Of a stretch of DNA of 64,000 nucleotides, positions 24,123 through 34,130 are shown piece by piece. The notes under the pieces were generated by a model. That model worked only from the letters and a program-made list of their open reading frames with translations, was not told where the DNA came from and searched no databases. This DNA comes from Paraphoma chrysanthemicola. Taxonomy: Eukaryota > Ascomycota > Dothideomycetes > Pleosporales > Phaeosphaeriaceae. A program made the position numbers and the translations under genes. The stretch lies in the NCBI GenBank assembly GCA_020744225.1, contig JAGMWG010000016.1, forward strand, positions 372,001-436,000, given 5' to 3'. Positions within the stretch are counted from its first letter, which is position 1. Each line of letters begins with the position of its first letter.

Positions 24123-25751
24123 TCATGACTCCAAGACCGCATTTCTCGCCCTCACAGCTCCCAGAAATGCACCATAACTCCACGTTAAGTCCCTCGCGCC
24201 GCGCATATACCCCGTAGCGCGATCGAATTGCTCACTCATACTGCCCTCAGCATCAACATGCGTCTTGACAACTTCCAGGAATCCGTCGCCCGTGATCTTG
24301 AGCCGCTCGATGACAGAATGATACAGCGCGTCGCTAGGCCCAAATGTGCCTGGCTCGACGTCTAGACTTGATGTCGCTAGCAAGGACCTGTAGAATTGCA
24401 GGCCGAGAGGCGTGATTGTGAGGTTTGTCGTGGAGATGTGGGATGCAGTGCGGTATAGGATTTCGGCTGCGCTGGAAGTACACAGGAACCACGGGTTTCC
24501 GCCTCTGTTGGAGGTGCCGTACCCGTCGTACACGTCCTCGGGGTAACGGCCGATTCCTGTGCCTTCGAATGCGAAGTCTTCGATGTCGCTGTCGTCGTCT
24601 TCGGCTTCGGAGGGGTGGCTATTGATCGGGAAGCGGTCATGTTGGTCGCGGGTAAGCGCGAGGAGGGAGATTAGGATCTCGTCGGACCAGGGTGGGAAGA
24701 TGGCTTCATCATGGGAAGCGTCGGATGGAAGTGAATGGAGAGAACCGAGGAGTAGGCCGCAATCCAAGCCAGTGCGCTTGCTCCAGAGTGTCTCGACCAG
24801 GTGTCCCTTCTTCGCGTTCCAGAATTTTGTGAGGAGGTGCTCGATGTACCCAGCTTGTTCTCCGTACCAGTCTGCCGCGCCGTGATCGCTAAATGACCTC
24901 GCGACTTGTGTTCCCTCCCTCAAACTGCGTGCGCTCACCATGAGTGTGAAGAAGTGAAGACCTTCAACTTCTTCCCACAGATCGAAGCCAGACTCATTCC
25001 AGTGGTGGCTGACGTACTCCAGATCTGCCTTTATTACGCTGTTTGGCGGCATTGACGCGTGGTAGAAGGGCTCGTAGAAGTCGGCAGCTTCGACTGAGGA
25101 CCACAGAGTAGGGTTCGAGGCATTATACTCGCGCAGGTAGTGGATGAGCGTCAGCGCGCGCAACGCTGGCCCATCGCGCTGCGGGCGACCCCAAGACCCT
25201 GTGAATGGCTTGCCGTCTACACCAAACTTCGGTTCGCCGAGCCCAGACAGGTCATGGAATGATCCCGAAGGATTTGAGGTATGTTGTATGTCGCTTTGGA
25301 GCGAGGTGTACGCTTCGAGTATGCTCGCGAGGTGCGCTGCTTGAGAAGATTCTGGATCGTCGGCGTATACATCCACAAGGGAATTCATTGTTATCGCGGC
25401 GTCTCGAACCCCTAGAGAATTGTCAGCGCATGTGTAATCCACTATTGTGCAGACTGGCATACATTGAAACCAGTAGTCCGGCTCGTCTGTGCTCGGACTA
25501 GCTACTACTGTGCCAGGCGCAACTCCTTTGCCTGCAACATTTCGACCGCCTGGTGCGACATTTGCGAGTAGTTTGTCCAAAGCTATGCGCTCTTCCTTTT
25601 CTATCCACGAGTCTAATGTGTCTTGAAGTGGTTGCTGCTGTCTGTGGGCCTGACTTGCGCCGAGGAAGTTGTTTAGACGCGGAAGTGGTGGTATTGCGAA
25701 TGCATAGGCTTCGAGGACGAAGTACGCAAGGTAGAGTGACCGCACAAGCAT
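24123..25751 (-). CDS. Secreted glucoamylase, GH15
   Basis: Releases glucose from the non-reducing ends of starch-like glucans. Exons 25751-25463 and 25411-24123; the 51-bp intron is a multiple of three and has no stop, so an unspliced reading frame also stays open, but only splicing restores the family sequence DYWFQWVRDAAITMNSLVD. Mature mRNA gives 525 residues. An N-terminal signal peptide (MLVRSLYLAYFVLEAYAFA) precedes the catalytic domain. The general acid lies in DLWEEVEG (E243/E244) and the general base in SEQFDRATG (about E490); GGNPWFLCTSSAAE is the conserved late motif. There is no C-terminal starch-binding module, so it resembles the short, catalytic-domain-only glucoamylases. Several N-glycosylation sequons are present (NAS, NES, NLT). 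Confidence 0.93.
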   Translation of the reverse strand: MLVRSLYLAYFVLEAYAFAIPPLPRLNNFLGASQAHRQQQPLQDTLDSWIEKEERIALDKLLANVAPGGRNVAGKGVAPGTVVASPSTDEPDYWFQCMPVCTIVDYTCADNSLGVRDAAITMNSLVDVYADDPESSQAAHLASILEAYTSLQSDIQHTSNPSGSFHDLSGLGEPKFGVDGKPFTGSWGRPQRDGPALRALTLIHYLREYNASNPTLWSSVEAADFYEPFYHASMPPNSVIKADLEYVSHHWNESGFDLWEEVEGLHFFTLMVSARSLREGTQVARSFSDHGAADWYGEQAGYIEHLLTKFWNAKKGHLVETLWSKRTGLDCGLLLGSLHSLPSDASHDEAIFPPWSDEILISLLALTRDQHDRFPINSHPSEAEDDDSDIEDFAFEGTGIGRYPEDVYDGYGTSNRGGNPWFLCTSSAAEILYRTASHISTTNLTITPLGLQFYRSLLATSSLDVEPGTFGPSDALYHSVIERLKITGDGFLEVVKTHVDAEGSMSEQFDRATGYMRGARDLTWSYGAFLGAVRARNAVLES

Positions 25752-27105
25752 CGTGGGCCTGTGTGAATGAGGTTCCGCGCCGGGATCTGTGAAGACGAAT
25801 AGATTATTGCGTCCAGTGAACGACTCTCAGCGATCACGCAAGAGAGAGAAGAAGAGGGTTAAACGAAGAAATAGAGTAGTATGATTCGATGCTAGGTGAG
25901 TCGTCGGCGGGATCTAGGTGCTAGCTGGTGATCAAGGCTACTGTCTATGTCTTTTGTCCCATGCTGCCTTCCGCCGCGGCCCTTCACCCAAGCCAGCCAT
26001 GATTTGGATCGTGACAGGTCCATGTGCCGAGATCAGGCTTGCGTAGCGAGTCGGAGCTCAAGCGGCGGTCAGAGACACAACGTGGCAGCGAGTCGGAGAG
26101 CGTGGAGGAGAACAGCGTCGCGTGCGTGTGACGTGCAAAAAGGCGCCAAAGGACGTCACGCGAGATCTGGGGTGCATGCAAGGAACTTAGCCGGCCTGAC
26201 TTGGAATGGGACCAGGTCCAGCCTCGGCTAACATCCCGCCATGACCAAACAACACGAATAACATCTGCCTTCAAACTCACTCTCCATTATGAAATATTAG
26301 CTATTGCGAAAAAAAAAATCCTGAAGACGCGTTTGTATGAACTCTAGTTCTGCGCCCAACGTCGTTTGATCTCTCGATCGAACTACGCGGTTCCCACGTC
26401 ACTTCTGTCAGGTACTGGGCAGTGTGTAACTTTAATGTAGAGCCAAGACCCATCATGACGACGAGATCAAGGTGCCAGCGCATCCGCGATGAGATCGTCG
26501 AGGTGAATAAGACCGCAATATCCTCAAGTACACGCAACGTCCAAGGCGCCAATTCTTCAATGCACTAAAGCTGGACCGACCGTGTCGAATTCGGGCGCAA
26601 CGCAGCAGAAAGGGCGGCTTGAAACAAAGGGCTCTCTGTAACCTTTGAACACTTCTGTTGACTTCGAAGACCGACTCGGCACCAATATGAAGATTTTCGC
26701 CGGGCTGTCAGAAGTCTATCACTATTTCATCGCCGAAATGTTCTCACCGATGCTCGTTCGTGATGCTTTGTACTTGCTCAATGAAGCCAAATCCTTCACC
26801 GCGTCGCGCAACCACTGATGTTATTGGCCTGCTAACAAACTCTCTCGCGATCACACAAAGCTGTTGGACGGCTTCTGGCAGAGAATACAGGCATAACTTC
26901 CGTGGACACTACTTTTGCCATGCTTCAACACAATCACCTGCTTGAGATTCTTCGCACAGCCTCATGCGCGCAGCTAGCTGTGGTGGCGCCCCCACTTCAG
27001 CTCAGTCTGCATGAAGGTACCCATAGCCTCTATCCTCATCATAACTTCTTGCAAAAACTTTCTGGCACATTTTGACCAGGAGCAATCTGACCTCAATGGC
27101 CCGAA
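25752..27105. other. Intergenic, glucoamylase upstream region
   Basis: About 1.35 kb. Starts with the glucoamylase promoter side. A nine-base A run occurs near 26310. Short frames on both strands have no support. Confidence 0.4.
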
Positions 27106-29294
27106 ATGGCCGTTATTATTGCGCAAGCAGATGACGATCTTTGCAAGGAATGCGCCAGCCTCAAATTATCTGTTCACGACTTCCTCAGCTCTGCAGACAA
27201 TGTCTCACGCAACACAAGCGAGCGAACCAGCTTCCACAAAATCGCCCTGCCCGCAACCAACATCTTATCGAGTCGTCGATGTCGATTTTGCCGTTTTTCT
27301 AATATCAGCGTTCGTAGATTGCAACCCTGAAGCGGTTGGTAACGAGTCGCCGCTATGGGATGGAGGAGTTGACTGCACGCTGGAGTGGGTTCAGGACGGG
27401 CGCTCTCTCGGACAAGCTGGCAAGAACACAGCCTTGACGCGACGCCTACGTCTATCTACCACCAATAAGTCTATTTCTGACGCATACCTCGTTTTGATGG
27501 CACCGGAAGGACAGTCTCATCGCTTCTTGGGGAGGTCGATAAATCCGCTGCGTATCGATGTGCACATGATTCATCGCTGGCTCGGCGACTGCGAGAAGTA
27601 CCACGGGACGAAGTGTGCACCGCTTTCAGCGGCTTCCACCGAATGATTGCTCAAGAATCCTAGATTTCGAGTCATCGATGTATGGTCAGAATGCGTTGTT
27701 ACCGGTATAGATGGGCCTTTCGTCGCGCTGAGTTATGTCTGGGGGAATATCCAAGGCATCGCTTAACAAAGTCAAACGCCCACCAATTTTTCCGTCCAGG
27801 AGCATTGACCGAGATGTCTTCGCAGATACTTCGCACCATCAAGGACGCATTGGAAGTCACTAAGCAGTAGGATATAGATATATCTGGATCGACAGCTATT
27901 GCATAATTCAGGATGATATCGACGACATAACAACTATGATACAATTGATGGACATGATTTATACTGCTGCGTCTTTGACCATTTGCGCAGCAGAAGGGGC
28001 AGCGGCACATTCTGGGATATCCGGTATACTTGCTGCCAATCGCAATTCTCCACAAATTACAGTCCAATACGAAAAGGATGTACGCCTGATGGCTTCCGAA
28101 TCGGCTGAATCCTACATCGCAAGAAGCGTATGGAATTCACGCGCCTGGACTTTCCAGGAGCGACTATGTTCCAACCGATCGCTCGTTTTTGCAGCAGGCC
28201 GAGCTTTCTTCCAATGTCGCACGTCCTCGATGCGAGAAGATATTCACATGGAGAGCACAACGTCAACCGAGTATGACTCCGGGGGGTCCTTGGAACTGAA
28301 AGATGTCCCAGGCCGACTGTTCTCCGAAAATCCTGTACGCCAATACACCAAGTGTACTGAACTATTTACGGAACGAAAAATGGCATACGATAAAGACAAG
28401 CTGAAAGCGTTCTCGGCCATTCAAAGTATACTAAGTACTAACATGAATTCGGATTTTCACTTTGCTCTTCCGACCGCTTATTTCGACTTCGCGCTTCTCT
28501 GGATTCCACTGACTCCAACACGAAGGCTCCCAGACTTCCCATCATGGTCCTGGTGCGGCTGGGGTGCCAAGATGGAGTACAAATATCAGACGTTGGAAGG
28601 TGTCTTTGCGAACCTGTACGAGTGGTGTAACACAAGGACTTGGATCACATGGTATCGCAAGGCTAGCCAATCTGACCGATTCGAATATGTATGGGATGGT
28701 AGACGAGGTGGACTGCCAGGTCGGTGGAGCGGCTACACCGTACAGCAGAAAGGTTGGTCTCGGAAGCATCCTTGGGATCAGAGACCTCGCCAAGGAAAAA
28801 TGTCTTACGGACCTCGCTTCAAAAGTCTTAACGTGCCAGAATTTCTCTTCTTCCGGACTCATTCGGGATACTTCAGTATCGATCCGACTCCACAATCCTC
28901 TCCATCTAGTCAACTAGACTCCATGTCTCACACCAGTCTACGCAACGATCAACCTAAACCTGGAGTGAACTGGCATAACCTCTCAGACTGTAATGGCGAC
29001 TGGTGTGGCACAGTTTTGCTTGCAGCTGAGACGACTTCCGCAATCAGCCTCGAAGCCTCCGAGTTCATTGCGATCTCCGAGGCGCGAGACTTCAGTCTGG
29101 AAGAGCATGATAGCTGGACTTTCTATGTGGCCAAAGACCGAGTGGATTCGCAATGGGACTTGTATTACGTACTCCTTATCACCACAAACGAGAAGGGAGT
29201 TTCCAGGCGAATCGGGATTGGCAAGATATTCAAGGACGCGTTCAAGAGGTCTCTAGCCCCTGGTTCTTCTTGGAAGGAAATCGTGCTAGGGTGA
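27106..29294 (+). pseudogene. Heterokaryon-incompatibility (HET) domain gene, broken
   Basis: HET proteins trigger cell death when incompatible hyphae fuse. The N-terminal part (27106-27330) has LCKECASLKLSV and CRFCRF; the next frame holds MIHRWLGDCEKYHGTKC. The HET core follows: IDGPFVALSYVWG, then ILRTIKDALEVTKQ, then GYRYIWIDSYCIIQDD, then the long open frame 27936-29294 with SVWNSRAWTFQERLCS and DFPSWSWCGWG. These sit in three reading frames: stops fall at 27644-27646 and 27764-27766, a shift follows, and a one-base loss sits at about 27868 where KQ should run into LGYRY. No plausible intron bridges these gaps (they are too short). The N-terminal frame change near 27330 could instead be an intron. 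The long 3' frame alone still encodes about 450 residues. Confidence 0.75.
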
Positions 29295-29740
29295 AAGTCA
29301 TCTGTCACTGCATATTACACCAGACAGAATTACCTAAGTATAATATCCATTTTCACTCGTATACAGACCTCTGAAGACAGTACAGCAGCTCAACTTGGAT
29401 TCTATGATGGCCTCTTTCTCGGCTACGGATTCAACTCCTCCATCGTTTGCGTCAAACACATGCGATCCCTGGAGAGTGCTCCTACAATCACATAGCTTGG
29501 GTCCGATTACGGTGGTGTCCGGTATCCAAGAGTAAAGTGCTCTTGAGGCTTCAGGAATCACCTTTTCCCTTTCTGCCCATCCACCAATATGGGCCCGTCT
29601 TCGTACCTTCCTGCGCTAACCAATTGCTAGGCAAATGTGCATATATTTGCCATTGTTTCGCGAACCTGAAGAGCGAATTTCGTTGCCTTACTCTACAGCA
29701 TGGTGGTGAGGTTGAAGCGAGTCACCACAATCGGCGCACA
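29295..29740. other. Intergenic between convergent genes
   Basis: 446 bp between the 3' ends of the HET remnant and the orphan gene. Nothing recognised. Confidence 0.4.
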
Positions 29741-32149
29741 TCAGAACCTTATTCCATAATCCGACAGCCAATATAAATAAAGTCTGGAAAATTCAGGCGT
29801 CTCTATATCGGTAGGCTTTGGCATGTCCTCCCAGAATTCCGCGAGGTGAGATTCGTAGTATTTGCGTATCTTTGGGAAGTATTCATAGTATTTACGTGGT
29901 GTCTTTAGTGCACTCGGGTTGCGCATGTCACGACATAGTGACCAGGTTGTCTTTGGATCCTCGTAGTCAATAGGGTCATATGGTTCGGCATAGTCTTCCG
30001 GATTGATCGGCTGCTGTTGCTCTTTCTGAACTCCGGTTCGTCGCTGTGGATGCACCCATGCCTTTCCACCTTCTTTTGACTTTCGCCGAGCGACGGCGGC
30101 GTACGTGTTCTTGCCGCGAAGATTACATCTGGGCGGCAATTTCGAGTTCAAAGTCTGGCCTTGTACGGTAGGAAGCTTCGGAAACTCCTTGTCATTTCTG
30201 TGCAGCCTGAACTCGCGTACCCGAGGCTCAACGCGCAACAAAATGACATGACGCGCCGAGTTGACATCAACGTCATCTATCATTATGTTACCTGCATTTT
30301 CCCCTTTCTTCAAGCGTTTTCCGGTGTCGACAAAATGTCCATTAACGTGCCGGTATAACCAAAATTCGTCGATGACCGTTTCGCCATTGTCACTTTCTCG
30401 CATTGCGCGCTTCCTTCTTTTCGCGTACATTTCGGATTTCCCATAGTATTCGTTCAGGAAAACGTGGGCTTCCAGGGCATTGTGAACCGAGTGCTCGTGC
30501 ATTGGAAACCAGCGGTCGCGCACCATATACACTTCCGCGTGGGCGTCATTTCGAATGAATGCCTGAACTTGGAATTGGTGTGTTAGAACCAAGCCAAGGG
30601 GGAGGAAGTGGTCGGTTCGCTCTTGGCCTTGGATCAGCTTTCTGTGCTGAAAGGTGAGTCTGATGAAAGGCTTTGGTGGTTCCAAGTAGGCGTGATCTTC
30701 AGTGAGGAGGTCAAGTTGTGGAGTATAGTCTGTTCCTTCCTCGTGGGATTTGTAGACTGAAGCCATGAGATCGTCCTCGCACAGTGTACTCCTACCGTAA
30801 TTACGCTTGTTCGCCGATCGAATTTTCTTTTGCAACGATACCGGTTTTCTCGATGATCGTTTCATGTGGCAGGTCTTGCCACGAATAAAAGTCACAGGGA
30901 TCCAAATAAGCGGGCGATAGAAAACATCGTTCTTGGTGCTCGTTCCCCGCAATGCTTTTCTTGGGATTTGTGCCGATCTTCTTGTTTTGGTATATCGTCG
31001 CCAGGACTTACTCTTGCCAGCTGCTCCTCGCCATCGGTCGAGATGTCTTTGGCCTAAAATATCGACCCATTCAGGCATCGCTGACTCCAATGCGAGTGTG
31101 ACCCTTCGTTCATTGTTGACGTCCATCTCTTCAGGCGCGTTTCTAGTCATATTCGTGTTTCCGAGCAGTGGCACTCGTCGACCACACAGGGCGCCTCTTG
31201 CCTGCCCGACTGGTCCCCACGAGCTGCGCCTGGAGGATAGTAGCGCTTGTTTTCCTCCCCTCAAATACGGGTTCTGCAGAGGTCTTATACAAGCCTGTAG
31301 CCAATTGGTCTCCCTTTGCCACTCGATCCTACCCTTCTGGCGATCTTGATATTTAGACATCTCGAGAAGGAAGTGAAACAGGACCTTGACCCATGCACGC
31401 GGTTGTGGTTGTCTGTGACTGCCTTGAAGAACGTTTGAGTTTTCTACACGGCTGGTTTCTTTCATTTGACGTGTCAGATAACGCCAGACAACCGCATGAG
31501 CTAGACGCACGCCTGTCCCCTTGAGGCTCGAAGCCAATAGCGTCCTATCGCGCGAACACATTGACCCATAACCACCATGATTACGAAAGGAGATCTGTAT
31601 CAGCGTCCAAAGAAGATGTACAAGCTCAAGTTGAACATGGTGGTAACGCCATGGATTGCTAAACATACTTAGCCAAAACTCGTCGCCACTTTATACGCCG
31701 TGGACTTACCTTCGGTAGATGCGATCGTGCAAAAGGGGGAATCGTTGTTGGGATACTTGTTGTGCGATCTTAATGTACCCTGCAGCCTCCAGATGTCGCT
31801 CAGAAAACCTGCGAACTGTCTCTTCCACTTGTTTGATGCCAATGTGTCCGACAGCGTCTTTCAGCGGATTCAGTTCTGCGAGTACTCGGTGAATCTCATT
31901 ATGGACTTGGTCTCCACTGAGATTTGGCAACCGTAGCTGCAGTAGCCGGCCAATGTACCAGACCAGGGCATCGCTGTCGAGGGCATCCAAATAGCTAGCC
32001 TGAGTCTTTCTTATAGCATGATTCTGTACGCGATGGCGACTGTCCCTTCCCAGTATCTCATGTTTCTGTTCTGATAGGACAGTGCCACGACTGTTGTGCG
32101 ACCTTTCTCTCGTTGATCGTGCGTAAGTAGCTGCGAAGCTTTCGACCAT
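29741..32149 (-). CDS. Uncharacterised 785-residue protein
   Basis: Not recognised. Exons 32149-31710 and 31658-29741 joined by a 51-bp intron (GTAAGT donor, GCTAAG branch, TTTAG acceptor) give 785 codons plus stop in one frame, which is good evidence of a real gene. Residues 45-150 look like an alpha-helical domain (SDALVWYIGRLLQLRL, HIGIKQVEETVRRFSERHL). The middle is strongly basic (SSRRSSWGP, RRYTKTRRSAQIP, KRSSRKPVSLQKKIRS). The C-terminal half alternates ordered stretches (VLTHQFQVQAFIRND, DEFWLYRHVNGHF) with charged linkers and ends YLYWLSDYGIRF. No signal peptide or clear membrane span. It stands between the broken HET gene and the transposon-flanked zinc-finger gene, a region of lineage-specific genes. 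Confidence 0.6.
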
Positions 32150-33138
32150 AATTCAAAACCTCGAGTTATCAGCTCACCTGAGATGACTGGCTAGGTATGG
32201 TTGGATTATCAAGTAGCACCGGATTGTGCCATTGTATGCTCTTATGAGGCGCCTGGGTGGCAGAACAACATCTACGAGGTGCAAAGCTGACGCATGGCTC
32301 AGCTCGGCTGGGAATCAAGCCTCCGCAGGCGGCCTTCCTTCGTGGCCAATCATCTAATGCACCAATGAGCATCATGATAAGCCGAGCTACTCTAGCACAA
32401 ACACGACGGGCGAGCAAGTGCCCGGAAATCACGCGGTTCACAGAACCTCTCGACTACCTAGCACTCCTTTGCGACCGTAGCTCAAGAGAGCAATGCCGAG
32501 GCGTGTGTCTCCTCATGCTCAAGCGCCCAGCATATGTGCAGCTGCCTGAGGTCACCGGCTGGGTTAATGGCTTCCACGCCAGTTAGCCGCTCGAACGTGT
32601 AGTGCTACAATGTATTCTGAATCTTGTTGTTGATTGTGCATGAAATGACTTGTAGAAGTACATCGAAAGTCCAACAGACTGGATCGACCAACTCGTGTTG
32701 ATCTTGCTTAGCCTTAACGGCGGTCACGAAGATCTCCCTAACTAAGTGTGGGACGCAATGCATGGACGCATCCAGTCCCGCAAGAATAGTTAAAACAATA
32801 ATGCAAAAGGTAAATACAAAAGGAAAAGGGTTGGCTCTAAAAGTTCGCCGGTCCTGAGACTAGTCTCGGACGCTTCCGTTCGGACGACTCGATGAGTCGT
32901 CTCAACGACCTCCATCAAATAGAGGATTTCGCACTATGATCATGCTTTACAGGGTCGTGTCCATCTGCTAGGTAGAAGTGTCTCGAGTGACGTGCGGAAT
33001 GCGATACGGATATGCGTCGACTGCGGACGTATAAAAAAAATCATGGTAGCGTCTAAGTACGCTGACAAGGACACCAAAAAAGACACAGAACTGATGACGG
33101 GTCGCAATGCCAAAGGTCAAATCGTGACCGTCAGCTGT
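32150..33138. other. Intergenic with two adjacent hairpins
   Basis: About 1 kb between two minus-strand genes. The only visible structure is a pair of palindromes at 32851-32901, listed separately. Confidence 0.4.
32851..32901. repeat. Two neighbouring palindromes
   Basis: 32851-32871 is a near-perfect inverted repeat centred on GAGACTAGTCTC and extended by GTCC/GGAC. 32883-32901 has arms GACGACTC and GAGTCGTC with a 3-base loop. They are 11 bases apart. Function unknown. Confidence 0.6.
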
Positions 33139-34043
33139 TCAAGTCTTAGCCTGGTGCCCCTGGTTTCCTTTGGCTAATTCGCGCTTCACGTGGCGTGTGA
33201 GAATGTCTTTGCGGGCATAAGACCGATTGCAAGTGCAAATGAACAACTTCTGACGCTGATCCTCGGTAGTCAGCATAGGACATGATGGCGCAGAAGAATT
33301 CACGAGACCTTGATGGCGTCCGAGGTCTTTGGCGAGCGTGAATGACTTTCCGCACGCATCACATACATGCTTCGAGGAAGAGCATCGTCGAAGGTGTTTT
33401 TGGTATCGTAACTTGCTCGCAAAGGCTTTCTCGCACGTGGAACAGTCGAATCTGGAGCGAACGAACCCAATATCCACTTTACCGCTTGACGCGCCGTTAC
33501 TTTGATTATCACTCGTTCCTGTTGCAGCTAGGCTGACTGATCGAACAGAGTGAATGCCAGAGGACGAGGGCGAAGAGCAGCTGGCGGAGGGGTTCGTGCT
33601 CGACTTTGCAAAGCTTGAAGCCGGGCTGCTTTGATTGGTGGTAGGATCAAAGATAGGATCTTGAGCAGGTGGGTGTGGGTGTCGGGCAAGTGCCTGATCG
33701 GTGTGCTGGCCAAATTCCGAGAAAGATGAAGTTTGGAATTCATGATCAATCATAACGACGGGATCGTAGATGTTGCAAGCGTCAAGGCTAGAGTAGACGG
33801 GCTCAGAGATTCCGGTAGGAATACTCTCTCCGGTGAACTCACAAGGGAGCGAAAAGCTCAACCTTGCATCACCTTGATATGCATCAAATAGATCCCACGT
33901 TGGTGATGAATCACTTTGTGAATATCCATGCTCATTCTCGAACCAATAGCCAGCATTACTGGAAAAGGCGGAATCGCGTATCGGGTCATCGAGAAATTGG
34001 GGGACTTCTGCACAGCAGAAAGGACACGGACGGGACTGAGTTA
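33139..34043 (-). CDS. C2H2 zinc-finger protein, 5' end missing
   Basis: Open frame coding about 300 residues with three zinc-finger-like units at the C-terminus: FDCSTCEKAFASKLRYQKH, HVCDACGKSFTLAKDLGRH and FICTCNRSYARKDILTRH. The N-terminal 180 residues are Ser/Pro-rich and acidic (DSAFSSNAGYW, SPASSFAKSSTNPS), like a regulatory region. There is no ATG at the 5' end: the frame runs back through an acceptor-like CTCAG at about 34037 into the left inverted repeat of the adjacent element, and the first internal ATG would remove about 100 residues. The original first exon was probably displaced or lost when the element inserted. A nuclear DNA-binding role is likely by family if it is expressed at all. 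Confidence 0.6.
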
Positions 34044-34046
34044 TTA

Positions 34047-34130
34047 TGAGTTTCGAAATACCAACTACCACCTGTTTTCAGTTAGCGTCTAGCCTAGGAA
34101 CATTAACTCCTATAGTAAATTGTTAGTAAC
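34047..34130 (+). repeat. Left terminal inverted repeat
   Basis: Begins TGAGTTTCGAAATACCAACT. It aligns over about 85 bases with the reverse complement of 37501-37586, roughly 82% identical by my hand count; many differences are transitions. Weaker similarity seems to continue further inward. Confidence 0.85.

Noticed and set aside
32851..32901. Hammerhead ribozyme in the paired palindromes
   Set aside because: I looked for the CUGANGA and GAAA core sequences on both strands and did not find them in the right arrangement.
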